Assembly (NCBI GenBank): GCA_020536535.1
Contig: JAHLWZ010001037.1
Location: 1 to 26,774 of the forward strand
Origin: Pelomyxa schiedti
Taxonomy: Eukaryota; Evosea; Pelobiontida; Pelomyxidae
Direction: 5' to 3'
DNA: 26,774 nucleotides
Shown piece by piece: positions 12,249 through 23,565 of the stretch; position 1 is the first letter of the stretch, and the number at the start of each line of letters is the position of its first letter. Under the pieces are notes generated by a model. The model made no database searches. It was not told the origin of the DNA and worked only from the letters and a program-made list of their open reading frames with translations. Made by a program: the position numbers and the translations under genes.

Positions 12249-12839
12249 ATGGAACAACTCATTGAGGCAGTGATGTGCCCGATGAGGTGTGATAATGGTT
12301 GGGAATTCTGTTGCGTTTTTCATTGGTTTTCAATCATCACGAAGGCGTGATGAAGGATCCTGTGGTACTGGCCAAGTGTCAACACTCCTTTTGTAAAAGT
12401 TGTATTGAATCCTGGTTGAACGTAAGGCACAGAACGTGTCCTGTTTGCAGGTAGGTACCCCTCCTCATGTCATTGACAATAATATACAATACATTTTGGC
12501 GATCCTCCTAGGCAGCCTGTGCTGGAACACGTTGGAGAATGGAAATCAGACGATGCTGTTTTGTACCTCAGGCCATGTCCCACACTCTCCAAGTTGTGCG
12601 AAATTGTAAGGCAAGCGACGCCGCCAAATGGAACCCCCTGCACGAACTTATTTTCTGTATCTTGCTCTCCCGAAGCACTTGGGCCACCCCCGCCCAATCC
12701 AGGAAAAGTACGTTCAATATACCTAATTACACAGTAGTAATCTCACAACTCCCACCACACCCAGGGCAACACATTATGTAGGTACTGTGGTAAGATTCGA
12801 GCGATTAGGTCCAAGGTCTGCCCTCACTGTCTCTCATAA
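12249..12839 (+). CDS. RING/U-box-like protein with C-terminal Cys4 zinc ribbon
   Basis: Probable E3 ubiquitin ligase. Four exons (12249-12297, 12345-12450, 12512-12707, 12765-12839) give 141 residues. The first 50 residues hold the finger: CPMRC, then VMKDPVVLAKCQHSFC, KSCIESW and CPVCR. The VMKDPVV-type strand is U-box-like, but the Cys/His ligands of a RING are kept. A Pro-rich linker (GPPPPNPGK) leads to a last exon with CRYCGK and CPHC, a second zinc site at the extreme C-terminus. ATG at 12249 is the first in frame after an upstream stop. The pairing of an N-terminal finger and a C-terminal ribbon in so short a protein is not one I recognise. Confidence 0.82.
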
Positions 12840-12879
12840 CCCAAGATCTCCTTGCTCCCCTTGACAATGACTTTGTATT

Positions 12880-12885
12880 AATAAA
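12880..12885 (+). promoter_or_regulatory. Candidate poly(A) signal AATAAA
   Basis: AATAAA lies 41 nt after the stop codon of the RING/U-box gene, a plausible distance for 3' end processing. Confidence 0.45.
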
Positions 12886-13049
12886 ATCATGCTGCACCGT
12901 TCAAAGGATATGATTTGCACCCTTCACCCAGCCAAAGACTCTCTGTGGCTGTTGTTTTGCATTCCGCTCTAACGAATAGAATTAGAACGAGATGCAAGTT
13001 GTTTCTTATTTCGAAGTTCCACAATTAAACAATTGGTGGCCCTTAAGAG

Positions 13050-13069
13050 CGCGCGACTTTTCTCGCGCG
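13050..13069. repeat. GC-rich inverted repeat
   Basis: Arms CGCGCGA and TCGCGCG are perfect complements around a CTTTTC loop, about 145 nt upstream of the lipase start. It could be an operator-like site or simple sequence chance. Confidence 0.5.
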
Positions 13070-13212
13070 GTGGTGCGGTGTTTCGTGATGAACGACGTTC
13101 GGCGACGCCGTCGTGGATTTCGCTGTGTTCTCGGCCGATCCTTGATGCGGTGCCGAGGCTCCAAATTTGAAAATGTTTTTTTCGATCTCCAATCTTTCTG
13201 AAAGAAAAACGA

Positions 13213-14348
13213 ATGACGAGAAGCGTGTTGGCGGTTTGTTGTGTGGTCGGGGTACTCGTGTATTGTTCAAGTGCACAAGTGGTTCTGGATATGGGAGAGG
13301 CCTATTCGGCCTTGTATTACGCTATGTCGACGTTTTGCACCGACGCTTCCGTGGTTTGGCTACGAGACAAATAGTTCAAAGTCTTACTGGTTTGAGTGCA
13401 GGAATCATGGAATTGCTCCGCGTGTATGGAAAACCCCAGCTTTGTGTTTGATACTTTTGTGCGGGACACTGCCACCGGAACGGACGGTATTGTTGGATAC
13501 GATGCCCAAAATGGTGAAAAAGCATTTCCTCTCAATGCTCTTGTCTTAGTGGTACCTTAGAAACGGTTATTGTGGCGTTTCGAGGCACAGACAACATTAG
13601 AAACGACATTATTGATGCGGACATCTTGATGAACTACGACTACGAAGATATGGAAAATGCAGGAGTCCACGCAGGGTTTTATGCGGGCTGGTTGGTAGCT
13701 GTGGACTAGCAATTTCCGTCACCGTAACTCCGCTTTTAGGGATTGAAGGACCAGGTTGTCCATGAAGTAAATGGACTACTTTCCAATCACACGGTATGCA
13801 AGAAAGGTGCCTAAAAACAGCTAACTTTCGCCGGGTTGTTAGTTGTAACTTGTAATTTCTAGTTTTAATTACTGGTCATTCGCTTGGAGCCGCTATTTCT
13901 GGGTTTGCAACAGTGCATCTCCGAAATCTACTCTCTGCTGACATTGAAGTATTACTACCATAGTTACCAATTAGCAGTATTAACGGCAATTACCTTCAAA
14001 AAGGTAGTCATGAAAAATTTCGGCATGCCGAGGATTGGTGATTCTGACTTCGCATTTCAATTCACAACACTTCTGCCAACATCATGGAGGATGGTTCACA
14101 TGCACGATATTGTACCCCACGAACCACTGCACGTTAGATTCCATCACGTTCCCACAGAAATTTGGGAGTACGATGTCGGTCAATACAAGGTACCATCTCT
14201 GCTTCCAAATGTTAACTAACTCTTCCAGATTTGTGACTTGACTGGAGAGGATCCCACTTGCTCGGACTCTGTACCTCCACTTGAATGGAGCAATGCAGAC
14301 CACATGGTGTACATGGATGTACCTGTTGCCTGCGATCCAGATAATTGA
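13213..14348 (+). CDS. Secreted class 3 (fungal-type) lipase
   Basis: Alpha/beta hydrolase that cleaves acylglycerols. Seven exons (13213-13353, 13402-13513, 13561-13694, 13740-13806, 13863-13948, 14004-14189, 14229-14348) give 281 residues. Residues 1-21 are a signal peptide (MTRSVLAVCCVVGVLVYCSS). Family landmarks: WNCSACMENPSFV, VIVAFRGTDN (oxyanion region), the nucleophile elbow GHSLGAA, NFGMPRIGDSDF with the acid region, HDIVPHEPL, and the probable catalytic His in WSNADHMVYM near the end. Cys pairs near the start and the C-terminus (CDLTGEDPTCSD) fit a secreted, disulphide-bonded enzyme. A phagotroph would use it in the phagosome or outside the cell. Exon 5 has a plain GHSLG, so the active site is intact. 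Confidence 0.95.
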
Positions 14349-14413
14349 AAAAGTTTTGCACATTTTTCTCCCATGACATTCAAAGTTTGTTTTACTTCCA
14401 CAAACATTAATCA

Positions 14414-17400
14414 CTACATTGCCAAGAGAGCTTGTGCAGCAGCCTCGAGTGCACTAGATGATCCACCGATCTGTTTTTCAATCCACTTGGTGGCTTTGTT
14501 CACAATGAGGTTCCATTCCAACTAGAGCAATACATGTGGTTAGTTATGTACATTATATATGTATGTGTGGGTGCTTTGAATCAAGGACTCTCACCTTCTT
14601 ATCTGGGAACTTTGATTTGATGTAGCAGCATATCACCATTGTTATCCATACCACAACCGGTTCTGGTTTACCACTGAGGATTGAAGGAAGAGCAGCGGTG
14701 ACAGCCGGAAGCTTCAGTGGTTCACACAGTCTCTGTGGGAATATGTGAGCCTGAGAAAGTGAAACAGGAAGGGAATACCAATGTGGTGTCTGGCCAGGAT
14801 CCATTGGCCTTTTGCTCCATCAGTATCTCTGGTAACTTTGAAGGAGCAGATTTTGGTGTTGGTGCAGCCGAAACAGAGCTTGTGGAACTGGAACTGGATG
14901 CTCTTGGCTTTGCCATTGCCTTGGCTGATGGAGGTGCAGGAGGGGCACCACCTTTCTCGGAGCACTCGTGAGATTCTGCCTCCAGTTCATCTTCACTCTC
15001 TGACTCCTCATCCTCATCCTCATCCTCTTCTTCCTCTTTTTCTTCATAGCTATCATAGGCAGCAGTAGGGGCTCTTGCCAACTTCAGCATCAACGAAGAC
15101 GAGGCGCTCTGTGGTGGAGGGGGTGGTGGAGGTCCGCCAGAACCGGAAGGTCCAGAAGATGAAAAACATCGGGGCATCATAGCTGCTGGAGGAGGAGGAG
15201 GAGGAGCGGCCCTGTTGCGTGCGCTCCTCGCTGAAACCTCTAACTTTTTCATTTTCTTGCACTTGAGTGAAGCTGTCTGCCTAGAAGATGTGGAAGATGT
15301 GGAAGATGTGGAAGATGGGCATGGGAGGAAACCGCCGCCACGGCCGCGGCCACTACGGCCACCACCTCGACCAACAGATTGAGGGTTCTTGCTGGGAACT
15401 GTAGTAGAAATTACAATCATGCTGGAAAGAAGTGCGTGATAAAAGTACCTGGTCGAATTTTCATTTCTCTAAGCTGCATGGTACCTTCTGTGGCGTCTGC
15501 TCGTTTGTCTACGGCTATGAATGCCGTATATTTGCACAAAATTTGACATCTAGTAATGCAGATGAGTTCTCGTGTTTGTATAAGGGTGGAACCCAGTACT
15601 TGAGAGAAATTGACAGCTCTTCAGCCCGGATTTCTTGTTCAGTTGGTTTTCTTCCTCCAGAGTGGAGGGAACTGGTTCCTGACTCCACCTCCCTATGTGA
15701 TAAGTTGACTTTCATCCATTTTCTTTGAGTAACATGCAAATACATTAATAAACTCTTAGCTGCGAGTTTGAATATTTGAGTTCCTGGAGTTATCTCATTG
15801 GGGTTCACTAATAATTTGCTTGTGACTGGCCCACTTGACCTCACTGCTTTGAGTACAACGGGGAATGGGGCACTCAATCCCTACAAAGTTGATGAGGTTC
15901 CAGGTAGAGAGATGAAGGCATGCGCACTGATGGAAGGAAGCCGTAGACCACCAATGAGGATCCACCAAAAAGTGGTTTGAAACTGAACGGGGTTTGCTTC
16001 AAGCCTGTGATACTCCCCCAGCCTAGTGTAACCTGGAAAGACAATAAGTTTGAAGAAAAAGGGACGAAAGTCTTGCATTGGTGAGAGCTGGCTGAAGAGC
16101 TATGTTCAGTAGTCTTAGGACCTTCTGGTTCATAGATTCCGTATCTTGGATAAGCTCACATTCACCATTTCCTGCCTTTGCAAGACCACGTACAAGATCT
16201 CTATCCACATCTCTTCCGATCCCATACGTGAAAACTCGCGTGTTGTTGGCGTTGCTCCTCACAGTGGAAATGCAGACTTCAGTGTTTGATACTTGATTTC
16301 CTGTTAAGCACAGAAGATGATGGTGGCAACACACTTTGCCCGTCAGTGAGTAAAAATACTTGCCGTGGAACCCCAGGTCTCGGCTTTTTGGCAAAGATGC
16401 TCTTCAATGGCTAGAGTGATTTCGTTAGATTTAAATGACAAACGGATAGGAAAAACGGCATACTTCCAGAATCTGTCATTGTTTAAAAAGAGAAATTGGG
16501 AGTAAGTTCAGTGAAAGTTGCAATATTATAATGTTGCTAGCCTCACATTCGTTCCTCCAAGATTGGCAGCCATTTTTGCCACATACTTGGATGCTGTATC
16601 AAGAGACTTTTCATTGTAAATAGCACTTTCTTTGGGAAATAGAGTCATAAAGCTAGACCCAAATCCTGAGTAGAATTAGAAAGGAAAAATTAAGAAAAAC
16701 ATACCAATGATGTTGAAGTATGTTCCTTCAGGAAGAGACCTCAAAAAGATCTGCAGAGTTTCTTTCACTGGAAACTGTGTCAGAGATGTGTTTTTTTTTT
16801 GTTGTTGTTATTACAACCTTGCTGAATTGGCTCTCCATCCATACTGCCAGATCTAGAGAAAACAGTTAAAGAAATAGAATAGAGACAGGGATATTGCCTA
16901 TCAACAACAAATATGCATTCGGAAATTACATCTCCATCAAGTTTGGGGTAAAAACTTAACATTGCCACTTTGCTTCCATCTTCCTTTTGTTGAACTCGTG
17001 AGGTGATTCTGAGGTCCGTTTTTTTAGTCTAGATGGAATCATAGAGTACAAGGCATACTCATTAGAAGGCGCAAGTTGAATGAGCAACTCGAAATCTTTT
17101 CCAGAGGCAAAAGTAGCTTCTGTGAGAGCAGCCATAGCTTTTGATGGCTTGTCTCCATTTTCAACAACAATGGGGTGGGTATGGCACACCACTGATGTGA
17201 TTGGGCTGCTCATATCTTCACCGTAGGGTAAACAAAATTCAATTTATATTAGGGGGCCAAAAAAAAAAAAAAAAAAAAAGAAGAAAGAAGAAGAAAAAGA
17301 AATACCCAGTGAGGCTCTTATAGAAACCCCCGATTCACCAACTTCTTTGAGGTATATGGTACTTACTGATGGGTTCGAGAGTTGCAGAGGGACGTTTGTT

Positions 17401-18324
17401 GGACCACCAGGAAGGCTGAATCGCAGCTGTGAAAGCCTATATTAGAGGTACCGATGTAGAAACTGAGGAATCATACAGAGCCATCAGGAAGGGTGTTAAT
17501 GGTGCACACATATGATACACTTATGAGTGTTTCTTTCATGGGAGGAAGATTTCCAATGCTCACTGTGAACAGATTTGGTTTCACTGTATTTGGTCAACAC
17601 ATCCACGAAAAACAGATTGACTGACACACCTTCACTCTCTTCCACAAGGAATGCCCCGCCACCCGATGCAATGCTGTCATCATATGTGTCCTGAGAGGTG
17701 TGGTGAGGGTTGTAGGGCATAACAAGTTCATGGCAAACCTTGGCTTTTTGTTTTTCCTGAACAACACCAGTTATCTTTTTTCCTTCAATATCTTTTTGTA
17801 AAGTGTTTTAAGATTGCTTCCTATGTTATTGGCATCACAAATGATGGATAGTACCTGCAACAAATCCGCTGACAGATACATTATCTTCCAGAACAAATTC
17901 GTACACAACTTCCAGTGGCTCAGTTTCTCTGTTCTCAAACCGCTATCATCCAATGGAGTAAGAACAAACCCAAAATTACATTTTTTCAGGGGCAAGTGTT
18001 TTTCACCTGGTGCAGAGTAACTTCAGCGCAGAAGTCAATTACATTAATATCGAATCGAACGCCCGTCAGTGGCACATCCAAGTGCACCGGGGGTGGAGTC
18101 ACAGGGCTATCAAGTCCATCATCTGGGTAGTCCTCCACTAAATAGAGTGATGAACACATTCATCAATATCTATGTTCTATCTAAGAACACTCACCATCGG
18201 GCTCCACGTCGATTTCCAAAGTAGGCGGGGCAACAGAAAGGGGAGGGGGCGGCGGCGCCGAGGAGGCACTGCGAGTGGTGCTCGTTGGCCTACGCTTGCA
18301 ATACAAGTGTCCTACGCGGCACAT
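14414..18324 (-). CDS. VIT and VWA domain protein (inter-alpha-trypsin inhibitor heavy chain-like)
   Basis: The start MCRVGHLYC is followed by a Pro-rich linker and a VIT domain (LHQRFENRETEPLEVVYEF, near 18010 to 17880; FTVSIGNLPPMKE near 17560). The VWA domain follows: FVVDRSGSMDGEP (MIDAS DxSxS, near 16900-16820), FNIIGFGSSF, VPRQVFLLTDG and VFTYGIGRDVDRDLV. After a low-complexity region at 15420-14930 (Gly/Arg, poly-Pro, long Asp/Glu runs) a conserved C-terminal segment appears: QKANGSWP, then FPDKK, then EWNLIVNKATKWIEKQIG; stop at 14416-14414. Amoebozoans have several such proteins; the role is probably metal-dependent protein binding. One intron (16853-16897) has a GC donor. Exons between 17470 and 17220 and between 16380 and 15420 are only partly resolved. 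Confidence 0.87.
16853..16897 (-). other. GC-AG intron inside the VWA MIDAS codon run
   Basis: Joining GTTGTTGATAG to ATCTGGCAGT restores VVDRSGSM. The removed 45 nt begins with GC and ends in CTCTAG. No GT in the vicinity keeps the frame, and 45 nt is the usual intron size here. Confidence 0.75.
17220..17370 (-). other. Intron region with a long polypyrimidine tract
   Basis: Within the VIT-VWA gene, the coding strand shows a pyrimidine-only run of more than 40 nt, including about 20 consecutive T (17261-17280 on the plus strand as A). The exact introns around it are unresolved; a tiny exon may lie in the middle. Confidence 0.55.
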
Positions 18325-18345
18325 GGTAGTTCGAGTTAAAAGACG

Positions 18346-18362
18346 TTGAGAACTGTTCTCAA
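18346..18362. promoter_or_regulatory. Perfect palindrome in a divergent promoter
   Basis: TTGAGAACTGTTCTCAA is a perfect inverted repeat (8-nt arms, 1-nt centre) in the 138-nt gap between the VIT-VWA start and the next gene. The half-site GTTCTCAA recurs at 18441-18448, 15 nt before the plus-strand start. This looks like a dimeric factor site shared by both genes. Confidence 0.5.
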
Positions 18363-18462
18363 AACAACAAAAAAAAACCGTTATTCGTCCTCGAGAATTA
18401 CTGATAGACCCAATGGAGAGTCGTTGGCAAACGATTTCCAGTTCTCAACCAACACACCAAAG

Positions 18463-19585
18463 ATGTCCACCAAAGCATCAGCAGGACGTGTGTGTACACA
18501 CGTCGACCAGAGTGAGTGCCCAGAGCCAGGCCCTCGCCCTCTCCCTCGCGTCGTCACCTCCTCCTCCTCGCGCGCGCGTAGCGGTCTGCTTCGATAACGC
18601 CAAGACAGCAAGCACGCCCGGCTCCGGGGAGTACAACCTGGCCGTGGTTGGGCTGATATCCCCGACGCTGGGAGTCATCGAGCCCCTGTGGGCCACATAT
18701 GCGAGGTGACCGTGGTGACGGACGTGCTGACTGGGGAGGTCAGGAACAAGGTGAAGCACACCGCGAGCGGCGCGGAGATCGGGAGGACTGTGCCATGTGA
18801 ATGGCAGGTGGATGGAGGACTGGGTGGAGATTAGTGGGGGGACCAGGGAGGTGGTGGTACGGAAGCTGGATGGAACCACCGATGTGGGATTGCGGCTCAT
18901 TTTCTCGGGGAGAGGCCATGTCATGTGGGTGAAGCTGATGACTGAAGTAGAAGTTGGAACAGGAGTAGAAGCAGGAGGAGGAAGAGTAGGAGCGAGTGGA
19001 AAGAAGAAAGAAGATGAGCTTGTGGTATTGCTGGACACTTTTTATCCTCTGACAGACGTTGAAGAGAGGGCCATTGCTGTTGTTGATTTGGAGGAAAGTT
19101 GGAAAGCGAGCACGGCAACCTGCTGGGGTTCGCTTTTAGCAGTGGTCGTAAGATCCTACTCAGTTCCTGTGAAGTCTCATTACACCTCTCCGACTCGGGC
19201 AATCCCAATCCCAGGACAATATGATTTCCTGGTGCAACTTGAACTGACGGATCCTCCTTCCATCTTCAGTGTCAAATCCGGTCGTGAGGTATAAACATTC
19301 CTGGGTCATGCAATGCTTTTGATATCGGGTGTGGCCTGTTTGGTGTGGTGCACTCGCCCACACCGCCAGGTGCACCTCAACAAGAAAAAGTCATCAGTGT
19401 CTTTAATGGCAACAAAGGGGAGGCACTGGCACCCAATCAATGTAGTCACCACGTTGGGAGATTTTGCCAACCAGCACCTCTTTGCAAGTGGTGGGGTAAT
19501 CTGCTTGTTCAACAACAACCGCCCCGCAGCCACTATTGTTGCACCAGAAACTTCCACAGTTCTTTTCTCTGTGCACACAGAGTAA
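18463..19585 (+). CDS. Unknown protein, divergent partner of the VIT-VWA gene
   Basis: Four exons (18463-18511, 18582-18705, 18757-19288, 19370-19585) give 306 residues in frame. The protein is not one I recognise. It starts MSTKASAGRVC, with VCFDNAKTASTPGSGEYNL next, a Gly/Glu/Lys low-complexity patch near residue 150, then LLDTFYPLTDVEERAIAVVD and a C-terminal part rich in short beta-like strands. No signal peptide or membrane segment is seen. GC content is higher than in neighbours at the 5' end. The second intron is ambiguous: acceptors at 18756 and 18807 both keep the frame, and the removed stretch reads as protein-like sequence in another frame. Coding status fairly firm, function unknown. 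Confidence 0.6.
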
Positions 19586-19785
19586 CCGCAAATTCTTTTC
19601 TTTTTGAAAAGCTAACACAATAACAAAATTTGTGTTGGCTCTTTGTGCACAGCACGCAGCCACTGTCTCCCCCCATTGAATCACAAAAAATTTACTTATT
19701 TCCAGGAAGGCAATTAAGCCTCAGACACAAAGTGGGAAGTCGATGTCGTAGTCCATGGGTACTGGAAATCAGCCTCTTACCACGG
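19586..19785. other. Convergent intergenic gap
   Basis: 200 nt between the stops of two convergent genes. No gene, RNA or repeat recognised. Confidence 0.5.
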
Positions 19786-22700
19786 TCAGAGTGCGTCGGT
19801 TGTTTGCAGGGCTGCAGTGGTGATGCAGACTCTCTTAGCAGCAGGCTGCTCTTGGTTTGGGGAGGTGCTGTTTGTGTCCGATGTTACTATTGGTGGTCTT
19901 TTCCTGTTAAGCTCAGGGAGGTGCCTTTCAGCCAGAGCGTCTAAAACGGCAACAGCTGTGCATGTATCCCGACATCCCCTAAGTTCTCCAGCCACGTCAT
20001 GCTGCGGTTTCAGTAACGCCAAAATCATTCTCTGGTGAGTGTTGCATGGTGGTAGGCCCAGGTGGCAATATACACCATCTTTCTGCAAAGCAGGTTAGCC
20101 ATCAAGGCCAGAAATGGTGCAAACTACTCACAATTTTATCGAGTTCTCGCTCCTTGGCCTTTTGCAGCAGGAGATTTGCCCCCTCGGGAGATATGATAGA
20201 GCAAGTCAGGACTGCTTCAAGGCTGCTATCTCCCTCAACAAGTGGACGCAGAAGGCTCAGTTCCGCCTGATGTTCAGGGCAGAGCATATGCAGAAGGGTG
20301 TCAAATTTGTTCACTGTGCAAGGTAAATAAGCCGATAAGAAACGGGAAATTGGCGAAAAATACAGGTTCCTTGCACTTCTTCAGGCCACTTCATGAGGCA
20401 GTTGACCTTTTCAAGTGGACGTGGTGACGGCAAACAAGCTGCTGTTGAGAGCTGATCGGCGGTAAGAAGGACATAGCGACGAAAATATCCTGTGGCAAAG
20501 ATTCCGTTGTTAACCTGGTTTTGTATCAGGAGACTAGAAGCGTTGCATGATATTCCATACATTTGTTGGTAGATTTTCGTTCTGCAGTCCAGATGGATTA
20601 AGGAACTTTCGGATGTCTGGATCCTTCCGGTCAAGGTGGGAAGTGGTTATGAATATGAAAATTCCTGGACACAAACTTGGCTGTGACACAAGGGGAGAAA
20701 AAAAGATACCTGCTTTATCCACCTTTCTCTCAGTGCAAATCTGCCAGAACTTTAGGCATTTTTTTTTTAATTTTGTGGGATCCCTGTATGTAGTGGCTTG
20801 AAAGTCGGCTGTGAGTGATGTTAGAACAAATTAAAGTTTACAGATTATCAGTACCAACAAGATACTCAGGTTTCGTCTCAATGCCATCTAGAAGAAGGCC
20901 TAAGTTCAACACAAATTCAAGCAATGAGACACACCTATCCTTTTGACAACTACCCTGAGGTCGACTTGGACTGTGTTGGCACTCTCGTGGACACTAATGC
21001 CTACGACACGGTGTTCCTTCAGGATCTCAAGACTTGCCTTCTCGATATCGTCAAACGCAAAAAAAACTACCTTCTGCAGATCTGATGCTTTGATGTTAGA
21101 AACTTTTAAAGCAGGGGAAATACTTTCAAGAATTGCATAGCCTGTTTCCCGCAGAGTAGTCTCACCAAGGCCTGAGCTCCCACAAACAACTTCATCAAAC
21201 AAGGTCTTCTCAAGCAGATAGCCACCAGCTCCTGGACGCATGCGGCATAACAATGACCAAGCAGGGGGCATCAACTTATTGATATGGGTTTCTCGGATAT
21301 ATCCCATTACCCACGTAGGTGGAAGCACTACTCTCAACCCCTCAGGTACAGGAATGAATTGCATCCACTTTCCCAATTCAGAGCTGCATTTGTTGGTCTC
21401 AGCATAACCTGAAGTGCCATTAGCACGCAAACATAGCTCAAATACAGCAACCTGGCTCATTTGAACCAATTGTCACTGCAGATATAGTCCCAAAGTCAGT
21501 CCACTCGAGATTTTTTCGACTGGTCTTAAATACCCATGATAAGCAAGAGAGTACAGCTTCCACAGGGATTTGGGACCTGTGTAGATTGGAATCAAAAAGG
21601 GAATTCACGTTTTTTTTGGTTGGGTGCTACCTTTTAGCATTTTTCTCCCATGTTTTTGTGATGCAGTCTTCTAGTGGGATGGTAGGATCAGAAAATGCAC
21701 TGAGAAACAAAAGGTAAGAAAGGAGGAGGAGAAGAAATGGGTACGTTTCTATGAAGTCGGAAAGAACAACGCAATCCCCACTGAGCTTAACTGCAGTCTA
21801 TCAAAGGCACCAGTTAAGACAAAATTTGAAGAAGCCATCTTATAACCTCTTCAAGTTTTCGAATTCCTTGGTTTGACTTGAATCCAAAAAAAGGAGACTG
21901 GCTGAAGAAATAATTCAACGTTTGTTGGATAGTGGCATACTCCAAGGTTGTGGACTAGTAGTTCTCAATAAAGTAACAAGAAATGAAAACGGGCAAACCA
22001 AGCAGGTAAGGAAAGTTTCAGGTGGCAAACTACTCCTGTGGATCAGGCTGGGGTCTGGCCCTGTCAATATTACATGTGTCCCAGGAGATCTAGCGTTCAA
22101 GTGTCTATATTTACAGGTTAGTTGATGTAATCGCCAACAACAATGCCAACACATACTGTAAGATGGCCATAGTATCGGATTCAGAGGTTGCCTCATTTTT
22201 GGTGAGTAAGAGAATGCATATATTGTGGAACAGCTTAGTACGGAGCAATCAACAATGAGAAGAAACTTTTCACCTTGAGTGTTCTCTTTAATACGGCTTA
22301 CTGTAAGATTTTTCAGCAAATAGTAATCGACGAGAACATCTGAAACATACTCAGGGAGGTAACTTGGGAAAGGGTAGTTTGACGAAAGCTGTAGCCCAGC
22401 TGCATAGCCATTTCACGAACAATAAGTGGATAGGGTCCCTGGCCCCAGACACAAGGTATTACCATAGAGTTGGAATGCAAGATTTTCAGGACTTGATCCC
22501 AGTCACTTGGAACCCAACACGTTGCAGTCTTTAATGAACTGAGGCCTGTCTTTGGCTTGCGGATGAACACACCGTCAGCAACGATTTCAGAATTGTTCCA
22601 AGGGGGATTGAAGCACCCAGGACGGAACCGGCGTGTCTCCGACTGAGAATCGGCACTGTAATTGATATCCACGTCATCAGTTACTTGTTCCGGCTCTGCC

Positions 22701-23565
22701 GTGCTGTCACTGCCGGAGTCCGTACCTAAATTGAGCTGAGGATTGATATGCTGTGAGTCCGCATGCTCTTGAGACTGCACGTAGGCAGCCTGGCTGGAGG
22801 CTGCAGGGGTAGTGAAACCCGCAACTCCGCGTTCATTGTTGTGTGGTGTAGACGAGGGCGACGCAGATATCACCGCGTCGTTGTTGTAGGTACCACTCGG
22901 AGCTGAGGTGCCAAGTTGGTCAACAATGGTCAAGAGTGTATTGCTCTGGTAGTCTTCGAGGTCCGCCACATCAGCAGTATCGTCGATGTCCACTTCAGGG
23001 AGAGTGGGACGGCCAGCATCAGGCGGGACGGCTGGAACAGCTGTAAAATGGGACTGGGCAGGCAGATAATTATCAGTATTGCTCTTTAACTTACAATTTT
23101 TTAGTTATGTGCCCATAACCAGTGAACCTGTAAGACCAGAGCAAGGGCCAGTAATGCGCGCGCAAGACGGTCCTTTATACTACTTCTATAGTGTGAACGA
23201 GCCTGTCCAAATAGGCTCCTCCCCAGCTCCTGCCCTTTGGTCGCAAAATATTCCCAGAGCTCACGCGCCATCTCATCTGCTGTGCTGTGGGTCTGTTTCA
23301 CGGCGTGGGAAGCCCTGGTGGCCTCCTGGGCGCAACGTTTCTGCCACGAGTCTCTAGCATTATATGATTCGTAGTTCTCTGGGACGTTGTCGACGAGGTT
23401 TTGAGCGAAATCGCGCATGTACGGGAACCATGACGGGTTGTTGATGAAGAATTTGTCCCCCGTTTTCTCTATGTCTAGATGATTGCTGAGTAACCGCAAG
23501 AAAAGCGCCACGAGGCTACTGTTGGTGGCGAGCGGTCCATCGCCCTCCGTTTTTGTGCGACCCAT
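19786..23565 (-). CDS. Large unknown protein (multi-exon)
   Basis: ATG at 23565 opens exon 1 (23565-23128; helical, with FFINNPSWFPYMRDFAQNLV), joined in phase to exon 2 (23053-22463; acidic Ser/Thr-rich linker, then CFNPPWNNSEIVADGVFIRK). Middle exons (22400-21500) are poorly resolved. From about 21580 the frame is firm again: LEWTDFGTISAVTIGSNEPG, a 43-nt intron, then a long exon with VVLPPTWVMGYIRETHI and VCGSSGLGETTL, followed by KVVFFAFDDIEKASLEIL, GLLLDGIETKPEYL, IFITTSHLDRKDPDIRKFL, VNNGIFATGYFRRYVLL, TLLHMLCPEHQAELSLL and a basic C-terminus; stop near 19786. GSSGLGETTL resembles a P-loop with Glu in place of Lys, but that is a weak likeness. I recognise no family. A host gene or a degenerate mobile-element protein are both possible. 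Confidence 0.6.

Larger units (their letters stand above)
12840..13212. other. Intergenic region between RING and lipase genes
   Basis: About 370 nt with no supported gene. It carries a GC-rich inverted repeat (see 13050-13069) and a second arm pair ACGACG/CGTCGT near 13089-13110. Presumably the lipase promoter. Open frames across it show no domain. Confidence 0.5.

Noticed and set aside
12992-13201. Arg-rich plus-strand ORF
   Set aside because: Lies in the lipase promoter, has no domain, and its Arg run comes from the GC-rich inverted repeats.
14722-15420. Single-exon low-complexity protein of 232 codons
   Set aside because: It is the disordered linker of the VIT-VWA gene; the conserved C-terminal segment follows after an intron.
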